Virus record (IMG/VR): IMGVR_UViG_3300009194_000004 | Coordinates: 1 to 64,000 of that record | Source: a virus | DNA length: 64,000 bases | Strand: one strand, 5' to 3' | Shown here: positions 9,492 through 17,765 of the stretch, piece after piece | Layout of the letters: every line of letters begins with the position of its first letter | How positions within the stretch are numbered: the first letter of the stretch is position 1 | Position numbers and translations under genes: made by a program | Notes under the pieces: generated by a model | The model's input: the letters and a program-made list of their open reading frames with translations, nothing else | Told to the model about the DNA's origin: nothing | Databases searched by the model: none

Positions 9492-12073
9492 TGTTGTACC
9501 CAACAATGAAATCATTACTGACGCTCGACGTTTATTCTCACGGGGTCCGCATCAGTGGATACACCCGTGAGACCTTTCGTATCATTGCTGTTTTTTTGGA
9601 ACGACTGGCGCTAAAAGAACCACGCCACATTCCACAGGAACGGCGAATGGTCATGGAACTGAAGAAACGGTTCTACGGCCTAACCGATTCCCGCAAGGAA
9701 TCTTTCATCCACCGCTACCAGCTTGAAGAGTTTCTGCTCTACTTGAAAGACCGTGGATTGGAAGGGCGATTTGAGATCAACCATATCGACGCCCCGGTAC
9801 CCACCCCAGCCACGTTTGATATTTACGATCACTATGAAACCCGTGGATACCAGATTCCCATCGTTGAGTTCATGACCACCCCCGATAAGCGCTCTTGCCG
9901 CCTGGACCTCCAGACCGGCAAGGGGAAGGCCGAGACACTCTATTCTCGAATTAAAGTGCCTGGTGGTTGGTCTACAATGGGTGAGATGGAGGTTGGTACG
10001 AAAGTCACAGCATGGGATGGAACCACCACCCATGTAACGGGAGTATACCCACAGGGAACCACTCCCGTTTATAGGGTAACGTTTTGGGACGGACGTCATG
10101 TTGATGTTTGTCCTGAGCATCTCTGGAAAGCGTTCTATGTGAACACTGTACCCCATAGACGGTGGCGGGTTATTGATACCTTGGAACTCAAAAGACTAAG
10201 TGAAATGCCCAATCCACGGGTATATGTTCCTTTGTGTCAATCCGAAGACGGCCCTGAGGTTGATGTCACAATACCGCCATACACACTGGGCGTACTTATT
10301 GGAGACGGTAACCTAACCGGAACCGGTATAAATATATTCAAACCAGATAACGAGCTGTTCGAAAATATTAGGGAGGAATTATTACCGGGTCACGAGTTAC
10401 GCGACTCTCTAAAGAAGCCGGGTTTACGTTCCTTGGTAAATGCCAACGGAGGTGAAAACCTATACCGTCGCTACCTCAAAGAAATGGACATTGACGGAAC
10501 CTATTCTTGGGAAAAATACATTCCCCAGAATTACCTCCACGGATCTACGGAACAACGGTGGGCATTACTACAGGGATTGATGGACACAGACGGGACAGTC
10601 AACACCAGAGAAACCGGTGGGGCTGTGTCGTTTAACTCCACCAGTCGTCGTTTGGCGGGGCAAGTTCAATACCTTGTGCGTTCTCTTGGCGGTATTGCCT
10701 CAATCAGTGAACGCAATACACAATACACATACAACGGAGAAAAATGTCAGGGACGTAAGTCTTACGATGTTAACATCCGTCACCCGAAACAACGAAAACT
10801 ATTCCGCCTACCACGGAAGTTAGAACGTATACCTGAAACTAACCAATATTCGGAGGATTTAAAACTCAGAGTTCGTTCGGTTGAATACCTTGGTGAGGAA
10901 CCAACTCAATGCATTTCAATCGATCATCCGGAGCGCCTGTATGTAACCAATGACTTCATTGTGACACACAACACCTATTGCGCCTTACGGTCGGTGGCCA
11001 CCCTGGGCGTTCGGACGGTGGTGATGGTGTCGCCCAAATACTTCGGCATTTGGGAAAAAGCCCTGAAAGAAACCTACAAAGACATAGATGGACGTTACTG
11101 TACGGTTTCCGGTTCCGCCGAGTTGCGGGCGTTGATTGAGAAGGGCGTGGAAGGAGACCTGGACTACGATGTGATCATTGTCTCCAACGTAACCTACCGC
11201 AGCTACCTGGAATCGTACGAGCGGTTCGGTGAGGCGATCACCAGCATCGGCTATTTGGTCCCGCCCCCACGGTTTCATGAAGCCTTGGGCGCTGGGGTGC
11301 AAATCAACGATGAGTTCCAAGACGACCCCGGTCTGGTGTTCCGCACGGATGTTTACACGAATGTCAGAAAACAGTTGTACTTGTCCGCCACGCCATTCAC
11401 TGGGAACGAGTTCGTCACCCGCATGATCGACGTGATGCTCCCCAAAGAGACGTCCTGTCCCTTGCCGGAATACGACCAGTACATCAATGTGATCGGACTG
11501 ATGTACCACGACCCGGACGTTAAACGCAAAGACTACCTGACGCCCTTTAAGAACACCTACAATCACACCCGGTACGAGAAACGCCTGCTCAAAGCCAAGC
11601 GTCGATTGGAACGGTACAAGCGGATGGTGTTCAAGGTCATCAACGGCATTTACATCAAAGACCGGGAGCCGGGCCAGAAGCTACTGGTTCTGTGCGCCAC
11701 GGTGGACTTCATCAAACACCTGACCAAGGAGTTGAAGCTGAAGTACCCCGACTTGACCATCGGTGAGTTCGTGGCGGGGTCCAACCCCAAGACGCTGCAA
11801 ACCAACGACATCACGGTGTCGACCATCAAGTCGGCCGGGACCGGTCAAGACATCATTGACTTAAGAGAAGTACTGCTGCTGCAAGCAACGGATTCCAAGA
11901 AGGACAACATCCAAATCCTGGGCCGTCTGAGACGCATGAAAAACTGGCCAGAACACACACCACGCATGACGTATATGGTGTGTATGGACATCCCACAGCA
12001 GATTCGTTACTTCAAAAATAAGAAGGGTCATTTCGATGGACGCGTCGTGTCCCATCGGGTGATGCGTATCTAG
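9476..12073 (+). CDS. SF2 DNA/RNA helicase with in-frame intein
   Basis: 865-residue precursor. The extein P-loop reads LDLQTGKGK|TYCALR after removal of residues 152-499, giving a proper Walker A (TGKGKT). Downstream are VVMVSPKYFGIWEKAL (motif Ia-like), INDEFQDD near 611-617 (a DEAH-box variant), QLYLSATPFTG (motif III, SAT), and the second RecA domain with TIKSAGTGQDII and QILGRLRRMK (motif VI). Mature helicase is about 517 residues. The start is uncertain: GTG 9476 has GGAGG 10 bases upstream, while ATG 9506 lies past the hairpin but lacks a clear ribosome site. It follows the RNAP genes directly and may serve phage replication or transcription. Confidence 0.88.
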   Translation: MTAPPLLYPTMKSLLTLDVYSHGVRISGYTRETFRIIAVFLERLALKEPRHIPQERRMVMELKKRFYGLTDSRKESFIHRYQLEEFLLYLKDRGLEGRFEINHIDAPVPTPATFDIYDHYETRGYQIPIVEFMTTPDKRSCRLDLQTGKGKAETLYSRIKVPGGWSTMGEMEVGTKVTAWDGTTTHVTGVYPQGTTPVYRVTFWDGRHVDVCPEHLWKAFYVNTVPHRRWRVIDTLELKRLSEMPNPRVYVPLCQSEDGPEVDVTIPPYTLGVLIGDGNLTGTGINIFKPDNELFENIREELLPGHELRDSLKKPGLRSLVNANGGENLYRRYLKEMDIDGTYSWEKYIPQNYLHGSTEQRWALLQGLMDTDGTVNTRETGGAVSFNSTSRRLAGQVQYLVRSLGGIASISERNTQYTYNGEKCQGRKSYDVNIRHPKQRKLFRLPRKLERIPETNQYSEDLKLRVRSVEYLGEEPTQCISIDHPERLYVTNDFIVTHNTYCALRSVATLGVRTVVMVSPKYFGIWEKALKETYKDIDGRYCTVSGSAELRALIEKGVEGDLDYDVIIVSNVTYRSYLESYERFGEAITSIGYLVPPPRFHEALGAGVQINDEFQDDPGLVFRTDVYTNVRKQLYLSATPFTGNEFVTRMIDVMLPKETSCPLPEYDQYINVIGLMYHDPDVKRKDYLTPFKNTYNHTRYEKRLLKAKRRLERYKRMVFKVINGIYIKDREPGQKLLVLCATVDFIKHLTKELKLKYPDLTIGEFVAGSNPKTLQTNDITVSTIKSAGTGQDIIDLREVLLLQATDSKKDNIQILGRLRRMKNWPEHTPRMTYMVCMDIPQQIRYFKNKKGHFDGRVVSHRVMRI
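9929..10972 (+). mobile_element. intein with LAGLIDADG homing endonuclease, inserted in helicase P-loop
   Basis: 348 residues. The N-terminus is Ala1 (AETLYSRIKVPGGWSTMGEM), matching class-1 Ala1 inteins (pattern ...TP.GW.TMG.I..GD.V). The C-terminus is YVTNDFIVTHN followed by extein Thr+1, giving the His-Asn pair plus a Thr nucleophile. Two LAGLIDADG-type motifs are visible: LGVLIGDG (precursor residues 271-278) and LLQGLMDTDG (364-373), each with the expected acidic residue. Removing it restores TGKGKT. The DNA is more AT-rich than the exteins, suggesting later acquisition. Confidence 0.92.
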
Positions 12074-12076
12074 TTT

Positions 12077-12100
12077 GGGCGTCCTTCGGGACGCCCTTTA
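12077..12100 (+). terminator. intrinsic terminator
   Basis: 8-bp stem GGGCGTCC/GGACGCCC with a TTCG tetraloop and TTTATTCC downstream. It ends the RNAP-helicase unit. Confidence 0.8.
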
Positions 12101-12142
12101 TTCCGCCAGCTCGGCATAACCAACGACAACGGAGCAATACCC

Positions 12143-12877
12143 GTGACTACTGCATTACTTAAGAAAGGAAGTTTCAAGATCCTGGATGACCTGGCCTGCG
12201 ACATGTCGCGCGTCATGTTGGTCGAACTCAAAGACATGAATTTGGCCAACTTTGTGGACACCACCCCCTTCTTCAGCGATGGGGGCGAGGCGGTGAAAGA
12301 ACTGCTGGAATGGTTCGGTGTTCCTGACGACAACGTGATCATGGCTCACTGCCACTGGTCTCGCGGTAACAAGCGTCAGCTGCGCGGTACCGGCATGACC
12401 GCGTACCACCCTTTCATCGTTCGCGTTAACGGACAGACCCGGATCTGGGCGTTTGCTATCCCCAACGAACTATCCCGGAATTGGTTGATCGGTACGTACC
12501 TGGGTTACCCACAGTGCTGCGTTGCGGAGTACGAGGAAGACCTGAAAGTCAGTGCCACCGACGGGTTGTCACCGCTGGAAGAGAAACGCAAGCACTTGGA
12601 AGAACACGCCCCCAACCACACCGCTGGGGAAGTTCCCTGCTGGCAGTGCATTCGGGACGTGTTCTCTGATCCCAGTCGGACCGGCAATCGATTGATTCAG
12701 ATCTCAACCCGCAGTCAGGAAACGTTCTGGAACGATTCGAACGAAGCGTTCTTGGCGTTCTTCGATGCGGTGAATGCCTATCTGGGCCACCGCCTCAGCC
12801 CGTGGACGCCTGAGGGTCACACGGTTTCCGAAGCCAACGAATCCTTGAGGGTAAAAGATGAAACGACTGCTGCATAG
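12143..12877 (+). CDS. unknown protein with GYPQCC motif, paralog 1
   Basis: Starts at GTG 12143 with GGAG upstream; 244 residues. The core contains IWAFAIPNELSRNWLIGTYLG then YPQCCVAEY, and later PCWQC. The gene at 13815 shows the same order (WxGVP, IWAI, GYPQCC, PCNAC), so the two are diverged duplicates. The paired cysteines in GYPQCC plus a distal CxxC could bind a metal or a cofactor; this is inference. The tail after residue 190 is variable. No known function is assigned. Confidence 0.75.
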   Translation: MTTALLKKGSFKILDDLACDMSRVMLVELKDMNLANFVDTTPFFSDGGEAVKELLEWFGVPDDNVIMAHCHWSRGNKRQLRGTGMTAYHPFIVRVNGQTRIWAFAIPNELSRNWLIGTYLGYPQCCVAEYEEDLKVSATDGLSPLEEKRKHLEEHAPNHTAGEVPCWQCIRDVFSDPSRTGNRLIQISTRSQETFWNDSNEAFLAFFDAVNAYLGHRLSPWTPEGHTVSEANESLRVKDETTAA

Positions 12878-13313
12878 AACGTTATCGTTTCTGGGGTTTG
12901 GACATCTGTACGAGACCCCAGCCCAACGCATCATGAAAGAACACAACTTGGGGGCGGTTGAACACCACACAGTGCAAGAACACAACATGGCAGCACCGCC
13001 GCCCGAACCGGAAGAAACCACGGAACACGAAGATGACTTTAACGAGTTCGAGCGTCAAGTGGATCAGTTGTTCGATTGGTTGTTAGAACAGATCAATTGG
13101 TGTTATTACCAACTCAATCGTGGTCCGGTTGGTCCGCCAGCGTATGCCAATCTGGAAGAGAAGTTGGCGGCGTGCGAATTCATGGCCAACAACCTCCAGG
13201 CGTTAAAGGAAACGCTGGATCATCAGACCAGTTCGCTGACCCCCGAAATGAAACAGCGGTACAACACGGTTTTGGAGAAAGTCGGTTACGAGTACCGGGG
13301 TCACGACGGATAA
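12858..13313 (+). CDS. hypothetical protein, 151 aa
   Basis: Starts inside the end of the previous gene (20-base overlap) with GAGGG as ribosome site. The N-terminal 25 residues are basic and mildly hydrophobic (MKRLLHRTLSFLGFG), then a Pro/Glu-rich acidic linker, then helical sequence with FDWLLEQINWCYYQLN. No membrane segment is convincing and no family is recognised. Overlap suggests coupled translation with paralog 1. Confidence 0.65.
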   Translation: MKRLLHRTLSFLGFGHLYETPAQRIMKEHNLGAVEHHTVQEHNMAAPPPEPEETTEHEDDFNEFERQVDQLFDWLLEQINWCYYQLNRGPVGPPAYANLEEKLAACEFMANNLQALKETLDHQTSSLTPEMKQRYNTVLEKVGYEYRGHDG

Positions 13314-13373
13314 ATTTCACTCGCCCTTTAAATTGTCTGTTAAACCGTTTGTCATAAAAGGAGCTAACCGTAT

Positions 13374-13760
13374 ATGGGCCTACAACTGATCCCTGGCCAG
13401 CTTGAGAAGTTTGTTGGGGTGTTTTACCGAATCAACGCAAAAACGCCACCAGCGCGTCCTGACGTCCATGTGGACGGTGTCCTGGAACGACTGGTGATCT
13501 CCAAAGGCCAACTGCAGGTACTGATTGACGGTCAGTCGGTGGACGTGAACATCCCGCCCGAGGAACAGGTGGATGAGGCGACCTACCAAGGCATGCTGCA
13601 GTTGCTGGTTAACCAACTGGTGGAAATGTTACAAGTCCCACAGTACACCCACGACGTTCTTCAAGCGATGCAGAAGGGCGGACTGATTGCACAGTTCCAA
13701 GGGGTTACCCTACGGATGAACCCACTGACCGCCGGTGTCGGTGAGGTCGATCAGTTTTAA
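13374..13760 (+). CDS. hypothetical protein, 128 aa
   Basis: ATG 13374 with AAAGGAG 10 bases upstream. Soluble protein of mixed strands and helices (MGLQLIPGQLEKFVGVFYRI ...). Nothing in it matches a family I know. It is followed by a terminator, closing the 12.1-13.8 kb unit. Confidence 0.7.
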   Translation: MGLQLIPGQLEKFVGVFYRINAKTPPARPDVHVDGVLERLVISKGQLQVLIDGQSVDVNIPPEEQVDEATYQGMLQLLVNQLVEMLQVPQYTHDVLQAMQKGGLIAQFQGVTLRMNPLTAGVGEVDQF

Positions 13761-13766
13761 ACGCAC

Positions 13767-13794
13767 CATGGGTCCTTCCGAGGGCCCATGTTTT
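13767..13794 (+). terminator. intrinsic terminator
   Basis: CATGGGtCC ... GGgCCCATG hairpin followed by TTTTATTCC, directly after the 13374-13760 gene. Confidence 0.7.
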
Positions 13795-13814
13795 ATTCCG
13801 TCAAGGGAGTTGTC

Positions 13815-14429
13815 ATGATCATAGCCGAACGCGAAGAAGAAGGACGGTACGTCGGGCTGGTAGAGATGCCAGTCCCCGAATCGGTTCGGATGAAGAACCC
13901 AGCAAAACCAACCAAAGATTTTTACGAACTCATGCAATGGCTCGGGGTTCCTCAAGCGGAATCGGTCATCAGCATTGAGTTTGCCAGAGACCTCGCAACC
14001 AAGGGAAAGAACCACGATGATCGTCCTGGGTACCACACCTGGATGCCAACTATCGTGCGCTTCCCGGATCGGGTTGTTATTTGGGCCATCACCTTACGTA
14101 AACCTGTACACAAACACTGGGTCATCGGCATGTGGTACGGGTACCCTCAATGCTGCATCAAAGAACATCTAATCGACATCGAACATTACCGTCGAAGTGG
14201 ATTTACCGACAACCCCATCGCCAAGAAACGGAAAGAAAACCACCCGTACCGTGGTGGGCCCGTACCTTGCAACGCATGCCTGACCGACCCTTATCCCGAT
14301 TTTAAGGAACAGGTCAAACGCCACCGCCAGTGTCCAATCCCTTACCCTACCGCAGTTCCTGGGAAGACCTGGTTTGGTGCGGTGCTGTGTTACGGTCGCG
14401 GTGAGCTGAAACCTTGGGGCCGACGTTAA
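13815..14429 (+). CDS. unknown protein with GYPQCC motif, paralog 2
   Basis: ATG 13815 has AAGGGAG upstream; 204 residues. It aligns by eye along its length with the 12143 gene: MQWLGVPQAESVI vs LEWFGVPDDNVIM, VIWAITLRKPVHKHWVIG vs RIWAFAIPNELSRNWLIG, then GYPQCCIKEH, and PVPCNACL vs EVPCWQCI. The four cysteines are kept while much else differs, pointing to a structural or catalytic role for them. Function unknown. Confidence 0.75.
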   Translation: MIIAEREEEGRYVGLVEMPVPESVRMKNPAKPTKDFYELMQWLGVPQAESVISIEFARDLATKGKNHDDRPGYHTWMPTIVRFPDRVVIWAITLRKPVHKHWVIGMWYGYPQCCIKEHLIDIEHYRRSGFTDNPIAKKRKENHPYRGGPVPCNACLTDPYPDFKEQVKRHRQCPIPYPTAVPGKTWFGAVLCYGRGELKPWGRR

Positions 14430-14435
14430 ACAATC

Positions 14436-14456
14436 CGTCCCACGGGACGCTTTATA
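14436..14456 (+). terminator. weak terminator-like hairpin
   Basis: CGTCC(CACG)GGACG stem followed by CTTTATATA, between two same-strand genes; short stem, so perhaps only partial termination. Confidence 0.4.
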
Positions 14457-14481
14457 TACCACAAAACGAGGAGTAGCAATA

Positions 14482-14805
14482 ATGAGCAACGATGAGAACA
14501 AAACCCTGGACGACGCTTACGACGCCATCCGTGCCGAGCTATTGAAACACATCGGTATGAACGGTGGGTTCATCAGCCAAGGCGCCTTGATGGCCGTCAT
14601 GTTCAACGGCGACGGTGCCGTGAATGCCGCTGGCAGTCTGATCATCCAGGTTCTGGAACGGATGGTTGAGGAAGGCGATGTGATGGAGATGAAACTCAAA
14701 CACAAAGCCTTGGGTGGGTTTGGTCAACCGTACTACGTGGACCACAACACCGAGATCCATTTCACCGACAACAGTCAGAAGCGTACCCAGACCCGGAGTG
14801 TTTAA
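14482..14805 (+). CDS. hypothetical protein, 107 aa
   Basis: ATG 14482 follows GAGGAG. The protein has a helical N-terminus (DDAYDAIRAELLKHIGMNGG) and FISQGALMAVMFNGDGAVNAAGSL-type alternating helix and loop, then VLERMVEEGDVMEMKLK. The pattern of two to three helices and a wing is compatible with a winged-helix fold, but this is only a visual impression. A terminator follows. Confidence 0.65.
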   Translation: MSNDENKTLDDAYDAIRAELLKHIGMNGGFISQGALMAVMFNGDGAVNAAGSLIIQVLERMVEEGDVMEMKLKHKALGGFGQPYYVDHNTEIHFTDNSQKRTQTRSV

Positions 14806-14810
14806 TCAAA

Positions 14811-14852
14811 GGCACCCTTCGGGGTGCCGTCTATGCCCTTTCTTTTTTTTTT
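14811..14852 (+). terminator. intrinsic terminator with delayed T tract
   Basis: 7-bp GGCACCC/GGGTGCC stem with a TTCG loop, then GTCTATGCCC and a run of T interrupted by one C. Closes the plus-strand unit before convergent minus genes. Confidence 0.75.
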
Positions 14853-14867
14853 GGTCAACGACATAAA

Positions 14868-14887
14868 GCCCGCCCCGAAGGGCGGGT
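14868..14887 (-). terminator. terminator of the minus-strand chaperone unit
   Basis: Read on the minus strand: ACCCGCC, six-base loop, GGCGGGC, then TTTATG. It lies three bases beyond the stop codon of the minus-strand unit that ends at 14890. Confidence 0.7.
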
Positions 14888-14889
14888 GT

Positions 14890-15408
14890 TTAATCGTCAC
14901 TGTTAGTGAAGTCCAAATCCAGTTGACGCTGCACACTGCGGTGGGTGTTCTCTTGCTGCGTGGCATCGGCTTGAGAGATGTCGTACAGCAAGTCCACGAC
15001 GTACGGCGGTAGGTCCAAGAACTCAGACAGCGACAAACCAAACTGTTTGCGGATCTGGTAATTGTAGTAACGTCGAATGTGGCTGAACAGCATGCTACCT
15101 TCCATGGCATCCTCTTTGGGATGCATGGCCACCAACGCCAGCGGCTTGTGGGGATGGGGCTTCTCATGATCGAAGATCCCATACTCGGTTTGGTAACACG
15201 ACAGGGTGATGATCTCAGCGGCCGTGGCACGGACCGCTGGGAGTTCGCGCAGCAACGCATCGATTTGGCCGGTGCTGTTTAGTTGATGCAACCCAAAGCT
15301 GGAGAACGCCACGTGCCCGTTCGCGTCGTCAAGATCGAGCGTTAGACGACTGAAACGGGCGTCCGTGTTGGTCTCCGGGTCTAGCTGTGCTTCAGGCTGA
15401 CCAACGTA
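14890..15408 (-). CDS. -1 frame extension: probable tail/baseplate assembly chaperone C-terminal domain made by frameshift
   Basis: This frame has no credible start: its only early start codon (GTG 15312) lacks a ribosome site, and clearly coding sequence (FYVGQPEAQLDPETNTDARF, then SRLTLDLDDANGHV) continues upstream without a stop to the T7 run at 15408-15414. It is exactly -1 relative to the gene in front. About 172 residues would be appended after residue 558 of that protein. The late segment FGLSLSEFLDLPPYVVDLLY resembles the short helical motif of T4 gp51-like and G/GT-type assembly chaperones. Expected product: a 730-residue fusion made at low frequency. Confidence 0.75.
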   Translation of the reverse strand, partial: YVGQPEAQLDPETNTDARFSRLTLDLDDANGHVAFSSFGLHQLNSTGQIDALLRELPAVRATAAEIITLSCYQTEYGIFDHEKPHPHKPLALVAMHPKEDAMEGSMLFSHIRRYYNYQIRKQFGLSLSEFLDLPPYVVDLLYDISQADATQQENTHRSVQRQLDLDFTNSDD

Positions 15409-17081
15409 AAAAAAGTGGTAAGAACATCAAGGGGAACCAGATGCTCAAACCGCTCCTTAAACTTCTCAGCGACCGGGGTCTGACATTTGGGACAGTTGAA
15501 CGATGGGATGGCAATCATGCTGATGAGGCTGTCGTCCATGTAACGATTCACCTCACCGAAGAACGTGTCCACGAACTCGTCGGTGGAGAAGATGTGGTTC
15601 AACGTTTCATTGATCACATCGGTGTCTTCCGACACCAGTTCTTCGTTGCCGTCCTCGTCCTTCTCGTGGATCGAGGTAACCCAATGGCTGTACTGACGGG
15701 CCGTGGTGGCCATCCCCAGACGGGTGATGTACTGATCCCGGTTACTGCCGTGAGGTGGTTCGTTGAATGCCCCTTGGGTCATTTCGATGATACCGTTTAT
15801 CCATGCCTGACCGGAGTCCTCATACTCCTGAATGCTTGGGACTTTCAGGGTCACCCCCAACTCGCCAAACCAGACCAGTCGTTGCCCGCCCCGAGTGTGT
15901 TCGGTCAGATACAGGCGCTGCTCATCGTCGGTCATCTTGGTGAATTTCCGAGCCATCAGTTTCTTCTGACCTTGGGTCAGTGAGGTACTGTCGGTCCAGT
16001 ACAGGCGGTTGAGGTTCAGTGTTTCCTTAGTGACGTGTTGGCACTTCTCCACATCTGCCAGACACGGATGGGCATATGGGAACCCTTTCGGGTACAACGT
16101 CACCGCCAAACCCCAGAGTACCATGGGGGCGTCCAACAACAGGATCTTTTCCTTCAGGTCACTTGGCGTTGTGTAATGCACGTTGCTGTCAATGACATAC
16201 TGGAGTGCGAAGTCCAGTGCTGCCGACATCAACACCTGGGCGGTGTTGGAGAACGCCATGCCCTTACTGTCCGCACCCAGCGTCACCTTGATCTGCTGTA
16301 GCTCGTATTGCAAACCGGTGATAGCTGACAGTGGTGGTGTCTTCATTCGCAGCCAAACGCCACTGTGCCACAGCGGCACATCAAATACGGTACCCACACC
16401 GGCTCGCCGAGCCAGGTAGGTCATGGTCTCCTCGCGACTGTGGTGGGTACCACCCAACTTCTGTTTGGGTTGACCCGGACGCAAGCCTTGACCTTCGTGA
16501 TCCAGGATCTGTTGCCAGTCACTACCTTCCCGTGCCAGACTGTTCTCGCCAAATCCGTTGAGTTGGGCGTAGGTCAGTGCGTTCATCGCCGTACGGAACC
16601 AAGCATTGCCTTCGTTGTCCGCAACCTCCCGGCCTTGCTTGGTGGCTTTCCTCTCCAGTTCCTCTTCCCGCGCGTTAATGTTTTCCAACATAGTCGTGGA
16701 ACGGTCGAGAACCTGACTTACCGTGCTGTAAGCTTCCCGGAAGACAGTCAGGATGTCAGTCAGCGCCGGGTCGGTAGTCAATTCCCCAGTAGTTTTCAGT
16801 TTCTCTTCAAACTGGTGGTACGGCTGGTCGGGCACGAACGCATCGGTGGCCTCATCTTCGGGCTCTTCGTCACCCTCATTGCTGGGGTCGTTCCCGGTAT
16901 CGGCTTCGCCTTCCTCGGTGGTTTCCTGTGTTGGGTGGTCGTGGTCTTCAGGCTCGGTGTTCAGAGCCATGTCTTCAGGCTCCGGCTCGCCGAACCGCCC
17001 CTGAAACTCTTCGGGAGTGGGTTGGGTATCGGACGACTCGTTGTTGACGTTCGGATTTTCGTTAGAATCGTTCTGATCCAT
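15381..17081 (-). CDS. probable tail/baseplate assembly protein, 566 aa, zero-frame product
   Basis: Start ATG 17081 follows immediately after the previous minus gene. The first 85 residues are very acidic and low in complexity (Glu, Asp, Pro, Thr), then a folded body. Near the end is FNCPKCQTPV ... LVPLDVLTTFF; this CxxC followed by PLD..FF resembles the C-terminus of T4 gp26-like baseplate hub assembly proteins, which supports the chaperone idea. The zero frame stops eight codons after the slippery T7 site. Alternative: an unrelated structural protein of the phiKZ gp78 region. Confidence 0.75.
   Translation of the reverse strand: MDQNDSNENPNVNNESSDTQPTPEEFQGRFGEPEPEDMALNTEPEDHDHPTQETTEEGEADTGNDPSNEGDEEPEDEATDAFVPDQPYHQFEEKLKTTGELTTDPALTDILTVFREAYSTVSQVLDRSTTMLENINAREEELERKATKQGREVADNEGNAWFRTAMNALTYAQLNGFGENSLAREGSDWQQILDHEGQGLRPGQPKQKLGGTHHSREETMTYLARRAGVGTVFDVPLWHSGVWLRMKTPPLSAITGLQYELQQIKVTLGADSKGMAFSNTAQVLMSAALDFALQYVIDSNVHYTTPSDLKEKILLLDAPMVLWGLAVTLYPKGFPYAHPCLADVEKCQHVTKETLNLNRLYWTDSTSLTQGQKKLMARKFTKMTDDEQRLYLTEHTRGGQRLVWFGELGVTLKVPSIQEYEDSGQAWINGIIEMTQGAFNEPPHGSNRDQYITRLGMATTARQYSHWVTSIHEKDEDGNEELVSEDTDVINETLNHIFSTDEFVDTFFGEVNRYMDDSLISMIAIPSFNCPKCQTPVAEKFKERFEHLVPLDVLTTFFTLVSLKHS
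15399..15414 (-). promoter_or_regulatory. programmed -1 ribosomal frameshift site
   Basis: On the minus strand the zero-frame codons read ACT TTT TTT ACG, i.e. the heptamer T TTT TTT (15408-15414) in the correct X XXY YYZ phase. Two bases downstream GTTGGTC (15399-15405) can pair perfectly with GACCAAC (15367-15373), placing the zero-frame TAG in the loop, a typical stimulatory layout although the spacer is short. After slipping, the next codon is TAC and the -1 frame is open for 172 codons. Confidence 0.75.
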
Positions 17082-17083
17082 TG

Positions 17084-17596
17084 TTAAGCCTCTTCCGTTG
17101 CAGGGGTGAGTTCCAGCATGTCACCGTGTTGCTCACGAATGACTTCAATCAGTGAAAGAATCAGCGGGGCAATAACCGTTTCGAAATGCGTTTCCAGGTT
17201 ACTATATTCCATGCTGATTGAGAACATCACCGGCCAATCTTTCTCAGGCGGTACGCCCGAACGCCCTGCGTGTTTCTGATGGAGCGCGTCCAGGTTTTCT
17301 TTGTACTGTTTGATGTCACCAAGCAGTGTGTTGAAGCAACGAGAGAAACCGTCGGGGTCGTCCAGCTTCTCTTTCAGAGTGTCGAGCTGGTTCATGACTG
17401 GCAAGGTGAATCCCTGCGTGTGCAGAAGCTTCTTGGCACATTGGTGATACATCTGGTTAAGGACTTCCCAACCGGTTTCCGACTTCAATACAGCGTCGGC
17501 AACTACGCGTTGTGTTGCCTCGATATCTTCCTTGGTCAGGTCAACATCTTGTACATCAGCCGGTGCTTCATTAAGGTTCTTTTCGTTGGAAGACAT
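17084..17596 (-). CDS. hypothetical protein, 170 aa, first gene of the minus chaperone unit
   Basis: Begins at ATG 17596 and ends two bases before the next start, so the genes are tightly coupled. The sequence is helical and acidic at both ends, with a central stretch rich in His, Lys and Leu (MYHQCAKKLLHTQG). No domain is recognised. From its place it may help tail or baseplate assembly. Confidence 0.65.
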   Translation of the reverse strand: MSSNEKNLNEAPADVQDVDLTKEDIEATQRVVADAVLKSETGWEVLNQMYHQCAKKLLHTQGFTLPVMNQLDTLKEKLDDPDGFSRCFNTLLGDIKQYKENLDALHQKHAGRSGVPPEKDWPVMFSISMEYSNLETHFETVIAPLILSLIEVIREQHGDMLELTPATEEA

Positions 17597-17765
17597 AAAG
17601 CGTTATAACTCCGTTATTATGAAATCGTGATAAGCCGAGCGGGTGGTGAGACGTCATTCTCGTCATATATTAGCTGCCCCAAGTAGTTTAACCCACATTT
17701 AAGTACCACGGGATTTCGTAACAGTATGTTAAAACTCATTCCCAAACCGACCCGAGGCTGTTGTC
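17597..17765. promoter_or_regulatory. divergent promoter region
   Basis: Between divergent genes at 17596 (minus) and 17766 (plus). On the plus strand ACAGTATGTTAAAA (17721-17734) resembles the TATG late promoter; on the minus strand AATATATGACG (around 17663-17672) does too. No ORF or stable hairpin is seen in the interval. Confidence 0.45.

Noticed and set aside
14890-15312. Independent gene starting at GTG 15312
   Set aside because: No ribosome site, and protein-like sequence continues upstream in frame to the slippery T run; better explained by frameshifting.
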